DNA from: Candidatus Omnitrophica bacterium CG11_big_fil_rev_8_21_14_0_20_41_12
GTDB lineage: Bacteria > Omnitrophota > Gorgyraeia > Gygaellales > Profunditerraquicolaceae
Reading direction: 5' to 3'
NCBI GenBank assembly: GCA_002796135.1
Contig: PCWB01000050.1
Coordinates: 1-44,242 of the forward strand
DNA: 44,242 nt
Part shown: one piece after another, positions 1-10,411 of the stretch
How the letters are laid out: each line of letters begins with the position of its first letter
Position numbering within the stretch: the stretch's first letter is position 1
Notes under the pieces: model-generated
What the model was told of the DNA's origin: nothing
Database searches by the model: none
Seen by the model: only the letters and a program-made list of their open reading frames with translations
Made by a program: the position numbers and the translations under genes

Positions 1-54
1 TAATAAAATTGGTTGCGCTTCTCTTGCGCCGATATATCCGACTATTCCACACAT
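1..54 (-). CDS. glmS: Glutamine--fructose-6-phosphate aminotransferase, N-terminal fragment
   Basis: Only the first 18 codons are inside the window; the gene continues past base 1. The peptide starts MCGIVGYIGARE. The MCGIVGYIG start is the N-terminus of the class II glutamine amidotransferase domain of GlmS, where Cys2, exposed once Met is removed, is the nucleophile that releases ammonia from glutamine. The family makes glucosamine-6-phosphate for peptidoglycan and LPS. An AGGAG ribosome binding site lies 10 nt upstream (plus-strand bases 65-69). It is downstream of gyrA and tRNA-Glu on the same strand. Other class II amidotransferases such as PurF or AsnB share MCGI, but MCGIVGYIG is most typical of GlmS. 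Confidence 0.85.
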   Translation of the reverse strand, partial: MCGIVGYIGAREAQPILL

Positions 55-69
55 CTTGAGCACACTCCT

Positions 70-91
70 GGACTTGCCTTTAGGCAAGTCC
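70..91 (-). promoter_or_regulatory. Hairpin stacked on the glmS ribosome binding site
   Basis: A perfect 9-bp stem (GGACTTGCC / GGCAAGTCC) closes a 4-nt loop. Read on the minus strand it ends immediately before the AGGAG ribosome binding site of glmS. It has no T-run, so it is unlikely to be a terminator. A role in translation control or mRNA protection is inference. The gap is too short for a glmS ribozyme. Confidence 0.45.
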
Positions 92-102
92 ATTTAGCGA
101 AA

Positions 103-146
103 TCCCAACCGCTACAAGAAAATTTGTAAAAATTTTGCGGTTGGGA
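103..146. repeat. Long inverted repeat between tRNA-Glu and glmS
   Basis: TCCCAACCGC at the left pairs with GCGGTTGGGA at the right. The pairing continues inward with AAAATTT / AAATTTT after a 6-nt bulge (TACAAG), giving about 16-17 bp in all. In RNA from the minus strand it would form a long hairpin just after tRNA-Glu. It may be a processing or termination structure or a palindromic repeat; the sequence alone does not decide. Confidence 0.5.
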
Positions 147-166
147 GAGCACCATACATTATTTAT

Positions 167-241
167 TGACCCCAACGGGATTTGAACCCGTGTCGAGAGC
201 TTGAAAAGCTCTTGTCCTGGACCAGGCTAGACGATGGGGTC
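167..241 (-). tRNA. tRNA-Glu (TTC)
   Basis: On the minus strand the sequence starts GACCCCATCGTCTAG. It closes a fully paired 7-bp acceptor stem (GACCCCA with TGGGGTC) and has discriminator A. The anticodon stem AGAGC/GCTCT holds a 7-nt loop TTTTCAA with anticodon TTC. The T-arm ACGGG-TTCAAAT-CCCGT has the normal T54 T55 C56. CCA is not encoded. The gene begins 7 bp after the gyrA stop codon and is probably transcribed with it. Confidence 0.95.
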
Positions 242-248
242 TAGAGCC

Positions 249-2681
249 TTATTCTTCTGCTTCAGCAATTACCGGAGCAACGCAGGAGACCCGGTCTTTA
301 GCTTGTAATTTAATTAACCGCACGCCTTGTGATGAGCGGCCGGTTTCCCGGATATCTTTTATCGCACAGCGCAAGAATATTCCATTCTGCGTAATGACCA
401 TCAGCTCATCTTTATCATTTACGGTTTTTAAATTTACGGCCTGGCCGTTCTTATCTGTAACTTTAATATTAATTACGCCTTTGCCGCCGCGGCTGGTTAA
501 TCGATATTCATCAATGGTGGTGCGTTTGGCAAATCCTAATTCCGTAACCGTTAAGATCGTCGACACTTTTTGCGGAACCACCATATCGATAACTTCATCT
601 TTTTTAGCCAAGGATATTGCACGTACGCCATGGGCGCCTCTTCCCATTTCACGTACTTTCTCCTCGGAAAATCTGATTGCCTTGCCTTGCCGGGTGCCGA
701 TGAGCAACTCCTGTTTTCCATCCGTCATCTCAACGCCAATCAAGGCATCATCCTTATCTAAAGTAATTCCGATAATCCCGCCTTTGCGTGGATTCCCATA
801 GGCATCAAGTTTAGTCTTTTTAATCTGCCCCAGCTTAGTGACCATAACCAAATATTTATCTGCGGAAAACTCTTTTACCGGGATAGTCGAGCTGACTTTA
901 GCAGATTGCTCCATCTGCACCAAATTAACGATTGCTTTGCCTTTAGATATGCGGCTAGCTTGAGGAATTTCATAAACCTTTAACCAATGCACTTGCCCCT
1001 TATCGGTAAAAATCAACACGTAATCCTTGGTAGAGGCAACAAAAAGATGTTCGCTAAAATCCTCTTCTTTTAATTCCGCCCCTGTTGCTCCGGATCCTCC
1101 ACGTTTTTGTTTACGGTATGAGCTTACCGGAAGCCGCTTAATATAACCACCATGGCTGATGGTAACCACCACATCTTCATCGGCAATTAAATCCTCAACC
1201 TCCAGCTCCTTAGCTTCTCCCACGATATCCGTGCGACGGTTGTCTCCGTATTTTTTCTTTAATTCTTCTAACTCGGTTTTAATAATTGCTTCAATCTTCT
1301 TAAGAGAAGCAAGAATTGTCCGGCATTCTTCAATTTTCTTTAAAAGTTCGACATACTCAGCTTCCAACTTATCACGCTCAAGCGCGGTTAAACGCTGCAG
1401 CTGCATTTCCAGAATTGCCTGAGATTGAATTTCAGAAAGCTCAAACTCTTTCATTAAATTTACTTTGGCCGCCTCTACGCTTTTTGAGGTCTTAATTACC
1501 TTAATAATCCGGTCAATAAATTTAAGCGCAATTTTTAATCCTTCTAAAATATGCGCGCGCCTTAAAGCCTTGTCCAGCTCAAACTGCGTGCGCCTACGGA
1601 TAACAACTTTACGGTGTTCAATATAACAATCCAATACCTGGCGTAAATTTAAAACCTTTGGCCGGTTATCCACCAGGGCCAACATAATAATACCAAAGGT
1701 ATTTTCCAGTTGAGTATGTTTAAAGAGTTGGTTTAAAATAATCTGCGATTCAACGTCGCGCTTAAGCTCAACCACAATGCGCATACCTTCTTTATCTGAC
1801 TCATCGCGAATATCTGAAATGCCTTCAATTTTTTTATCATCAACTAATCCGGCGATAGCTTCAATCAAGGAAGATTTTTGTACCTGATATGGAATTTCGG
1901 TGAAAATAATTAAATCTTTCCCGTTTTTCTGATGCTCTACCGTTGCCCGGGAACGTATCAAGAGTTTACCGCGGCCGGTGGTGTAGGCATCTTTAATCCC
2001 GCCCTTACCGCAAATTAAACCACCGGTGGGAAAATCCGGGCCTTTAATATAGCACATCAAATCTTTAATTTCTGCTTCCGGATGTTCAAGAATATGCATA
2101 ATCGCATCGCAGACTTCATTTAAATTATGCGGCGGAATATTAGTGGCCATGCCTACAGCAATACCGCTGGAGCCATTCACCAAAAGATTGGGTAGCGTCG
2201 CCGGCAAGAGCAGGGGCTCCTTTAAAGAAGAATCGAAATTAGGGCCATAGTTTACAGTTTCTTTTTCAATATCCCCGAGCATTTCATCAGAAACCGCCGC
2301 CAGGCGGGCTTCGGTATAGCGCATCGCTGCCGCCGCGTCCCCATCCACCGAGCCGAAGTTACCTTGGCCGTCAACCAGCGGATAGCGTAGTGAAAAGTCC
2401 TGCGCCATTCTTACCAGCGTATCATAAATCGCCACATCGCCGTGCGGGTGGTACTTACCCATGGTTTCACCGACGATACGGGCGCATTTTTTATAGGGTT
2501 TAGAATGTTCGAGGTTAAGCTCGCGCATCGCATAAAGAATTCTGCGGTGCACCGGCTTTAAGCCATCGCGAACATCCGGCAGAGCGCGGCCGACAATTAC
2601 GCTCATGGCGTAATTTAAATAGGAATCCTTAACTTCATCCTCAATATCAACTTCAATTATTTTTTCATTACGTGTATACAT
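249..2681 (-). CDS. gyrA: DNA gyrase subunit A
   Basis: This is the breakage-reunion subunit of DNA gyrase, which with GyrB introduces negative supercoils. The 810 residues match full-length GyrA. The catalytic tyrosine is Y122 in [11 protein letters not shown], the same number as in E. coli, so the quinolone region can be read directly. [10 protein letters not shown] has Val at 83 where E. coli has Ser, and Asp at 87. A GyrA-box (QKRGGSG, near residue 524) in the beta-pinwheel C-terminal domain identifies gyrase rather than ParC. The start lies 2 bp after the gyrB stop, so the two subunits are co-expressed. Several beta-pinwheel repeats (for example [16 protein letters not shown]) fill the C-terminus. 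Confidence 0.98.
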   Translation of the reverse strand: MYTRNEKIIEVDIEDEVKDSYLNYAMSVIVGRALPDVRDGLKPVHRRILYAMRELNLEHSKPYKKCARIVGETMGKYHPHGDVAIYDTLVRMAQDFSLRYPLVDGQGNFGSVDGDAAAAMRYTEARLAAVSDEMLGDIEKETVNYGPNFDSSLKEPLLLPATLPNLLVNGSSGIAVGMATNIPPHNLNEVCDAIMHILEHPEAEIKDLMCYIKGPDFPTGGLICGKGGIKDAYTTGRGKLLIRSRATVEHQKNGKDLIIFTEIPYQVQKSSLIEAIAGLVDDKKIEGISDIRDESDKEGMRIVVELKRDVESQIILNQLFKHTQLENTFGIIMLALVDNRPKVLNLRQVLDCYIEHRKVVIRRRTQFELDKALRRAHILEGLKIALKFIDRIIKVIKTSKSVEAAKVNLMKEFELSEIQSQAILEMQLQRLTALERDKLEAEYVELLKKIEECRTILASLKKIEAIIKTELEELKKKYGDNRRTDIVGEAKELEVEDLIADEDVVVTISHGGYIKRLPVSSYRKQKRGGSGATGAELKEEDFSEHLFVASTKDYVLIFTDKGQVHWLKVYEIPQASRISKGKAIVNLVQMEQSAKVSSTIPVKEFSADKYLVMVTKLGQIKKTKLDAYGNPRKGGIIGITLDKDDALIGVEMTDGKQELLIGTRQGKAIRFSEEKVREMGRGAHGVRAISLAKKDEVIDMVVPQKVSTILTVTELGFAKRTTIDEYRLTSRGGKGVINIKVTDKNGQAVNLKTVNDKDELMVITQNGIFLRCAIKDIRETGRSSQGVRLIKLQAKDRVSCVAPVIAEAEE

Positions 2682-2683
2682 GA

Positions 2684-5409
<2,726 letters not shown>

Positions 5410-5413
5410 ATTG

Positions 5414-6508
5414 TTAATTAAGGCGCATGGGTAAAACTATATAAACATACCCGCTGATACGGATAACCCCCGGCTTCTCTCCGTCGGTAAGCTCTAAACT
5501 AACGCTCTCTTCATGTAAATTCTTCAAAACGTCCATTAAATAAACTGGATTAAAACCAATCACTAGTTCCCTACCTTGATATTCTATTGCCAGCTCTTCA
5601 TGGAATTCTCCAACATCAGGAGTAGTTTTAGAAATTACCAACTTGTTTTTAAAAACCTCCAACTTAACCGCCTGATAATCCGGTGTTGCTAAAAGCGCGG
5701 CCCTCTTAACCGCCAATAAAAATTGCCCGCGGTCTACTTTAAGTTTATTGTCAGTCGCTGCAGGAACAACTTGCTTATAATCCGGGAATTCTCCTTCAAT
5801 TAAGCGCGATATCACTGCCACTGCTCCCAAATCAAAAAGCGCCTGATTACTTCCGATTACTAGAGATAATTCCCCCTCATCTTTAAGATTGCGGCTTAAC
5901 TCTTGAATGGTTTTAATCGGAATGGTCATGTTCACTTCTACATCCGGGTCCACTGCGGACAGCTTGCGTTCCGTAATCGCCAATCTTTTCCCGTCTGTAG
6001 CCACTAAAGTTAAAGCCCCTTTATTAATTTTAAATAATATACCGTTTAAAACATAGCGCGTTTCATCCATCGACACAGCAAAAGCCGTTAACATTAACAT
6101 CTGCTTTAAAACCCCCTGCTCAAGCTTAATCGCCTTCTTATCCTTAAACTCCGGCAGTTTAGGAAACTCCTCTTTAGCTAATCCCATAATCTTAAACTGG
6201 CACATCTCTGAATCAATAACCACCTGGTTGTTTTTTTTAGTAGTAATACTAATCACGTCTAACGGGAATTCTTTAACAATATCACTAAATCTTTTGGCTG
6301 GAATAGTGATTGCACCTTGTTCTTGAATATCCACAGGTATCACACAGGTTATCCCAATGTCTAAATCTGTAGCCGTTAACCTTAAAGCGTCTGTTTGGGT
6401 TTCAATTAAGATATTAGAAAGGATCGGCAAGGCGGATTTTGAAGTAATAATGTTTTGCACGGCTTGGATAGCGTTAACTAAATTGGATTTTTCAACCTTA
6501 AATTTCAT
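5414..6508 (-). CDS. dnaN: DNA polymerase III beta subunit (sliding clamp)
   Basis: This is the ring-shaped processivity clamp that tethers DNA polymerase III to DNA. At 364 residues it is the usual length for three clamp domains. The N-terminus (MKFKVEKSNLVNAIQAVQNIITSK) and the C-terminal LPMRLN that forms part of the partner-binding pocket are both typical. A strong AGAAGGAG ribosome binding site precedes the ATG. It follows dnaA after a 142-bp gap, and 4 bp separate its stop from the DUF721 gene. The gap contains an imperfect hairpin (CCAACTG / CAGTT) but no convincing promoter. Confidence 0.97.
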   Translation of the reverse strand: MKFKVEKSNLVNAIQAVQNIITSKSALPILSNILIETQTDALRLTATDLDIGITCVIPVDIQEQGAITIPAKRFSDIVKEFPLDVISITTKKNNQVVIDSEMCQFKIMGLAKEEFPKLPEFKDKKAIKLEQGVLKQMLMLTAFAVSMDETRYVLNGILFKINKGALTLVATDGKRLAITERKLSAVDPDVEVNMTIPIKTIQELSRNLKDEGELSLVIGSNQALFDLGAVAVISRLIEGEFPDYKQVVPAATDNKLKVDRGQFLLAVKRAALLATPDYQAVKLEVFKNKLVISKTTPDVGEFHEELAIEYQGRELVIGFNPVYLMDVLKNLHEESVSLELTDGEKPGVIRISGYVYIVLPMRLN

Positions 6509-6650
6509 TTTTAAATCTCCTTCTATTAGTATATATATTTAATAACTTAAAACCGTAATAGTAGTAATACAACGCAATTCTGTTAACAAATACTTAACTG
6601 GTTGTTATTAAAGCAGTTGGAATAAATAAGCTGTGCGAACAACCTGGGAA

Positions 6651-7985
6651 TTATTGTTTAATAACTTGAATAACTTTTTCAACATGATCTTTTAATTCCG
6701 GATGATGGAGAAGATCTCCTTTAATTTTGTTGTAAGAATGTAAAACCGTAGTGTGATCTTTTCCACCGAACAGTTCCCCAATCTCAGGAAGCGATAAATC
6801 TGTGAGTTGCCGGCTTAAATACATAGCTACTTGTCTTGGAAGCACCACCTGTTTATTTCGACGCTTAGTTTTAAGATCCTGCAAAGAGATTCCAAATTCT
6901 TCCACTACGCAGCGCTGGATAAAATCTACTGTGATTAATCGCGTCGGTTCTTTGAGTAGGTCTTTAAGCACTTCTTTAGCCAAGTGTAGAGTTACCGGCG
7001 CTTCTTCTAATAAAGAATAAGCGATGGTTCTGATTAATGCGCCTTCTAATTCACGGATATTAGTTTTAATTAATTGGGCGATAAAAAAAATTACGTCGTC
7101 GGGCACGCGGACAGGCTCGCGCTCGATTTTCTTCTTTAAAATTGCCACCCGAGTTTCTAAATCCGGGGGTTGGATATCGGTGGCCAGCCCCCATCCGAAT
7201 CGAGAAACGAGCCGCTCCTGTAAATTAGTGATTTCTTTGGGTGGGCGGTCTGAAGAAAAAACAATCTGTTTATGTGCATCATATAAAGTATTGAAGGTGT
7301 GAAAAAACTCCTCCTGAGTAGATTCTTTACCGGCGATAAAATGAATATCATCGATCACTAAAACATCCAGAGAGCGGTATTTTTGACGAAAAGCCGCGGT
7401 AGAGCGATGTGCAATCGCGTCGATTAGCTCATTCGTAAACTTTTCGCTGGAGACATAACATATTTTTACTCCCGCAGGGTTATTGCTTTTTATCTGATGG
7501 CAGATGGCCTGGATCAGGTGCGTTTTTCCTAATCCCACCCCTCCATAAATAAATAATGGGTTATATGTTTTTGCCGGGGAATCGGCTATGGCCAGCGAAT
7601 AGGCGTGCGCATGCCGGTTTGAAGGACCGATAACAAAATTGTCAAATGTATAACGCGAGTTAAGATTGGTAGCTGCGGTAGCCGGCGCAGCTTTTATATT
7701 GATCTCATCTGTGGATGGAATGGATAAATCTTTTGGTGAACTGCTCACCACAAGTTTTACTAACAGATTATTCAAGCCCCGGAGCTTAAGTGTTTGGCGG
7801 ATAAGCTCCAAATAATGTTTTTCCACCCAATCTTTAAAAAATTGATCCGGCGCCTCTAAATTAATACTTTGGTTATCTTGGGTTGAAAACTTTAGCGGAG
7901 CAATCCAGGTGGCAAAGATAGTATCGCCCATCTTGGCTTTTAGATCACACTGTGTTTCTTCCCAACTTTTGATAAGTTCGAGCAT
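6651..7985 (-). CDS. dnaA: Chromosomal replication initiator protein DnaA
   Basis: An AAA+ ATPase that binds DnaA boxes and opens the origin. The domains are in order: N-terminal helicase-interaction domain (1-85), a short linker, an AAA+ core with Walker A GGVGLGKT (148-155) and Walker B VLVIDD (208-213), and a C-terminal box-binding helix-turn-helix with the signature GGKDHTTVLHSYNKI. Length (444) is normal. Its promoter (8130-8157) and two DnaA boxes lie just upstream, so autoregulation is likely. It is the first gene of the leftward replication and topology cluster. Confidence 0.98.
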   Translation of the reverse strand: MLELIKSWEETQCDLKAKMGDTIFATWIAPLKFSTQDNQSINLEAPDQFFKDWVEKHYLELIRQTLKLRGLNNLLVKLVVSSSPKDLSIPSTDEINIKAAPATAATNLNSRYTFDNFVIGPSNRHAHAYSLAIADSPAKTYNPLFIYGGVGLGKTHLIQAICHQIKSNNPAGVKICYVSSEKFTNELIDAIAHRSTAAFRQKYRSLDVLVIDDIHFIAGKESTQEEFFHTFNTLYDAHKQIVFSSDRPPKEITNLQERLVSRFGWGLATDIQPPDLETRVAILKKKIEREPVRVPDDVIFFIAQLIKTNIRELEGALIRTIAYSLLEEAPVTLHLAKEVLKDLLKEPTRLITVDFIQRCVVEEFGISLQDLKTKRRNKQVVLPRQVAMYLSRQLTDLSLPEIGELFGGKDHTTVLHSYNKIKGDLLHHPELKDHVEKVIQVIKQ

Positions 7986-8017
7986 GGTTTCCTGACGGTA
8001 TCTACAGAGTTAACAGC

Positions 8018-8026
8018 TTATGCACA
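8018..8026 (+). promoter_or_regulatory. DnaA box (TTATGCACA)
   Basis: TTATGCACA differs by one base from the consensus TTATCCACA. It lies 33 bp upstream of the dnaA start, in the dnaA leader. Confidence 0.6.
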
Positions 8027-8039
8027 GCTTGCATAAATC

Positions 8040-8048
8040 TGTGGATAA
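8040..8048 (-). promoter_or_regulatory. DnaA box (perfect consensus, minus strand)
   Basis: The plus strand reads TGTGGATAA, the exact reverse complement of the DnaA box TTATCCACA. It faces the box at 8018-8026 across a 13-bp spacer. Confidence 0.75.
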
Positions 8049-8129
8049 GACGGCGACGCGAGTTTCATTAAACACAGCCATTATAACAGAGACCAAAATC
8101 CTTGCAAGGAAAAAAGTTAAACGTTAGTT

Positions 8130-8157
8130 ATTATACAACAATATGCTCAAGCGTCAA
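8130..8157 (-). promoter_or_regulatory. dnaA promoter
   Basis: On the minus strand TTGACG (8157-8152) and a perfect TATAAT (8135-8130) are separated by 16 bp. It points toward dnaA with a leader of about 140 nt that contains both DnaA boxes. Its -35 box lies 8 bp from that of the rpmH promoter on the other strand. Confidence 0.75.
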
Positions 8158-8165
8158 TAAAAAAC

Positions 8166-8194
8166 TTGACCTGTCGGTAAATGTATGTTACAAT
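8166..8194 (+). promoter_or_regulatory. rpmH promoter
   Basis: TTGACC (8166-8171) and TACAAT (8189-8194) with an ideal 17-bp spacer, about 45 bp upstream of the rpmH start and divergent from the dnaA promoter. Confidence 0.75.
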
Positions 8195-8238
8195 TCACAA
8201 AATTTAGAGATATTGCACAAAGTAAAGGAGTAACAAAA

Positions 8239-8376
8239 ATGAAAAAGAATTTAAAAACGCCTACAAACATTGTCGGAAAAAAACGACACGGATTCCGCAG
8301 TAAAATGGCTACGAAGTCAGGACGCAAGCTTCTGGCTCGCCGACGGGCCAAAGGCAGAAAGAGACTTTCTATTTGA
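8239..8376 (+). CDS. rpmH: 50S ribosomal protein L34
   Basis: A 45-residue, highly basic protein of the large ribosomal subunit. The conserved core [30 protein letters not shown] is nearly complete. The start is the ATG preceded by AAAGGAG at 8224-8230 and matches the family length; an in-frame upstream ATG at 8185 would add 18 non-conserved residues and overlap the promoter. The stop codon overlaps the yidD start. In most bacteria rnpA follows directly; here it does not. Confidence 0.97.
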   Translation: MKKNLKTPTNIVGKKRHGFRSKMATKSGRKLLARRRAKGRKRLSI

Positions 8377-8591
8377 GGCCGGAAAGCTTGGCGTTTGCAT
8401 TAATCGCAGTTTATCAGAAATATTTAAGACGGTGCTTGCCGGTGTGTTGCCGGTTTGAACCAAGTTGTTCGGAGTATGTCAAGCAGGCAATTTTAAAATA
8501 CGGATTAATAAAAGGAGTATATAAGGGCCTAGCCAGAGTTTTGCGTTGCCACCCTTTTTCCCGGCAATCAGGTTATGATCCCTTAATATAA
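8373..8591 (+). CDS. yidD: Membrane protein insertion efficiency factor YidD
   Basis: A 72-residue member of the YidD family, a small membrane-associated protein that helps YidC-mediated insertion. The signature is clear: [10 protein letters not shown], then [16 protein letters not shown] and GYDPL. The best start is TTG at 8373, overlapping the rpmH stop (TTGA) by 4 nt. No ATG or GTG start is available before the conserved region. It precedes yidC by 6 bp, the standard pairing, but touches rpmH directly because rnpA is missing. Confidence 0.92.
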   Translation: MRPESLAFALIAVYQKYLRRCLPVCCRFEPSCSEYVKQAILKYGLIKGVYKGLARVLRCHPFSRQSGYDPLI

Positions 8592-8597
8592 AATTCT

Positions 8598-10127
8598 ATG
8601 GAAAAACGTTTAGTTATGGCAATTGCTTTGTCACTTTTAGTTCTATTGAGCTGGTCAGCTCTAGCTCCGAAGCCGCAACTAATTGAAAATACAACAGTTA
8701 CAGCAAATAATTCTCAATTACAAGTTTCTCCATCACCGGCAGCTCCCTCTCTTCAGTCCGTGATTCCAGGAAAAGCGTTTGTAGATGATGTAAAAGAAAC
8801 AGTAAAATTTACCCAAGATAAGAAGGAGATTATTTTTAATCCCGCAAGAGCTACAATTTTAGAAGTTATTTTTACGAATAATATTGAACACCGCCTGCCG
8901 CTAAAAATTGGGCTGCTTAGTGATGAAGGCCTGGTTTATAAACAGCAAAGTGTAACCAAAGACTCAATTTCCTTTGTGTATGAAGATCAAGTAAAGCGCA
9001 TCGTTAAGAAGTTTACTTTACCTAACAATAGTAATATCATATATTTAGACATACAAGTAAAAAATTTATCCTCCTCTCCTTTGTTAGAAAAATTTCCAGT
9101 AGTTCTTGGGCGACTAGACCTATCTTCAAAAAATAAACAGGCGCGTTATCAAGATGTGCTGATTGGTGCTAAGGAAAAACCGCTGCATCTTTCTGCAGGA
9201 AAAGATTTTATCGCTCCGGATGTTAAATTTATCGGATTGCGCGATCAATATTTTTGCGCGATTATTGAGCCAGTTGATTCTACAATCAGTGCTTACATTA
9301 AAAAAATCAATGCACAGGAATCTGAAGTTGGAGTTTTAGACAATGAAGTCAGCATAAAACCCGGAGCTCAGATTGGACATTCTTATCGTCTGTTTCTAGG
9401 ACCCCAAGATTTAAAGCTTATAAATAGTGTTAAGCCAGAATGGACATCTATTGTATATTTTGGTTTTTTTGATTTTATTGCCCAGCTTCTTTTACAGTTT
9501 TTAGGCTTCTTTTATAGCTTAGTTCATAATTGGGGGGTAGCTATAATTATCCTAAGCATCTCTGTTTATTTTCTATTATTCCCATTGTCCATTAAGCAAA
9601 TGCGTTCAATGAAGGAGATGCAGGCTTTGCAGCCTAAAATAGATGCATTGCGTAAGGAGTTGAAAGATAATCCACAAAGATTAAATAAAGAAATAATGGA
9701 ACTCTATAAAGCGCATAAGGTTAACCCGCTTAGTGGTTGTTTACCGCTTTTATTGCAGATGCCTATATTCTTTGCTCTTTATCAGGCATTGATTCGTTCA
9801 GTAGCCTTAAGAGGAGCTCATTTTTTATGGATCAAAGACCTTTCGTCTCCGGATAAACTTTATGTATTCAAGAATGCAATACCTTTCTTAGGTAAAGATC
9901 TTAATATCCTGCCAATTTTAATGGCTATTGGAATGTTTGTGCAGCAGAAGATTTCTATGGGTAAAGCAAGCGGAGAGGCCGCGCAACAGCAGAAAATGAT
10001 GTCCATTATTATGCCGATTATGTTTGGCGTCATTTTTTACCAAATGCCATCGGGTTTAGTGTTGTATTGGTTTGTAAATAGCATATTAATGTTGAGCTAC
10101 CAATTTCGCATTAATAGCCAAAAATGA
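8598..10127 (+). CDS. yidC: Membrane protein insertase YidC
   Basis: An inner-membrane insertase that acts with or without SecYEG. The 509 residues match the long Gram-negative type: an N-terminal membrane anchor (about 6-25), a large periplasmic beta-domain (about 30-285), then the conserved membrane bundle with KQMRSMKEMQALQPKI, VNPLSGCLPLLLQMPIFFALYQAL (written here as one motif region around residues 375-397) and the final hairpin IMPIMFGVIFYQMPSG. A periplasmic domain of this type suggests a two-membrane cell. It overlaps the next gene by 4 nt (ATGA). Confidence 0.97.
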   Translation: MEKRLVMAIALSLLVLLSWSALAPKPQLIENTTVTANNSQLQVSPSPAAPSLQSVIPGKAFVDDVKETVKFTQDKKEIIFNPARATILEVIFTNNIEHRLPLKIGLLSDEGLVYKQQSVTKDSISFVYEDQVKRIVKKFTLPNNSNIIYLDIQVKNLSSSPLLEKFPVVLGRLDLSSKNKQARYQDVLIGAKEKPLHLSAGKDFIAPDVKFIGLRDQYFCAIIEPVDSTISAYIKKINAQESEVGVLDNEVSIKPGAQIGHSYRLFLGPQDLKLINSVKPEWTSIVYFGFFDFIAQLLLQFLGFFYSLVHNWGVAIIILSISVYFLLFPLSIKQMRSMKEMQALQPKIDALRKELKDNPQRLNKEIMELYKAHKVNPLSGCLPLLLQMPIFFALYQALIRSVALRGAHFLWIKDLSSPDKLYVFKNAIPFLGKDLNILPILMAIGMFVQQKISMGKASGEAAQQQKMMSIIMPIMFGVIFYQMPSGLVLYWFVNSILMLSYQFRINSQK

Positions 10128-10315
10128 AAAAAGTAAAGTATATTGAAGTTGAAGGGAACACCGTTGAAGAGGCTATTGAAAAAGCCTTGCGAGAGCTAAA
10201 GCTGCCGAGAAATCGCGTCAAGATAGAGAGCTTAACTGAGGAAAAGAAGGGGCTTTTTGGCATGGCCGGGGAAAAGCCGGCAAAGATACGTGTAAGCGTG
10301 ATAGAGAGCAAATAA
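10124..10315 (+). CDS. Stand-alone Jag_N domain protein (truncated KhpB/Jag-like)
   Basis: A 63-residue protein matching only the N-terminal Jag_N domain of KhpB/Jag. It begins KKVKYIEVEGNTVEEAIEKA and ends with the typical KKGLFGMAGEKPAKIRV. Full-length KhpB goes on with KH and R3H RNA-binding domains; here a stop follows and no KH or R3H sequence appears in any frame of the next 100 bp. The 4-nt overlap with yidC preserves the classic yidC-jag coupling. It could be a natural minimal form or a remnant; the intact frame and clean start favour a maintained gene. Confidence 0.85.
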   Translation: MKKVKYIEVEGNTVEEAIEKALRELKLPRNRVKIESLTEEKKGLFGMAGEKPAKIRVSVIESK

Positions 10316-10319
10316 TTAC

Positions 10320-10347
10320 TTGACAAAAGGGCGTAATTTAGGATAAT
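10320..10347 (+). promoter_or_regulatory. Promoter upstream of the endonuclease-parA-parB genes
   Basis: Perfect TTGACA (10320-10325) and GATAAT (10342-10347) with a 16-bp spacer. Transcription would start near 10354, just before the parS-like site, and read into the LAGLIDADG gene and parAB. Confidence 0.7.
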
Positions 10348-10366
10348 AGGGTTAAGAAAGTTGAAA

Positions 10367-10382
10367 TGTTCCGCGTGAAAAA
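10367..10382. promoter_or_regulatory. parS-like ParB binding site
   Basis: TGTTCCGCGTGAAAAA matches the near-universal chromosomal parS TGTTTCACGTGAAACA at 13 of 16 positions and keeps the central CGTG. Its location about 480 bp upstream of parA and 2.2 kb from the origin is typical. A flanking GTTCCAACTAGAAC imperfect palindrome follows at once. Confidence 0.65.
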
Positions 10383-10411
10383 GTTCCAACTAGAACATTT
10401 ACGAGATAGAA

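Larger units (their letters stand above)
7986..8165. other. Probable replication origin region (oriC)
   Basis: This gap lies at the point where gene orientation switches from all-minus to all-plus, directly upstream of dnaA. It holds two DnaA-box-like 9-mers 13 bp apart, followed by an A/T-rich stretch (8104-8165) that could serve as the unwinding element and also carries the dnaA promoter. Only two good boxes were found, fewer than in many origins. The other part of a bipartite origin could be the dnaA-dnaN gap. The location is inferred from gene context and motifs. Confidence 0.7.

Noticed and set aside
1-167. glmS ribozyme upstream of glmS
   Set aside because: The gap between tRNA-Glu and glmS is about 110 bp, with simple hairpins and none of the ribozyme core.
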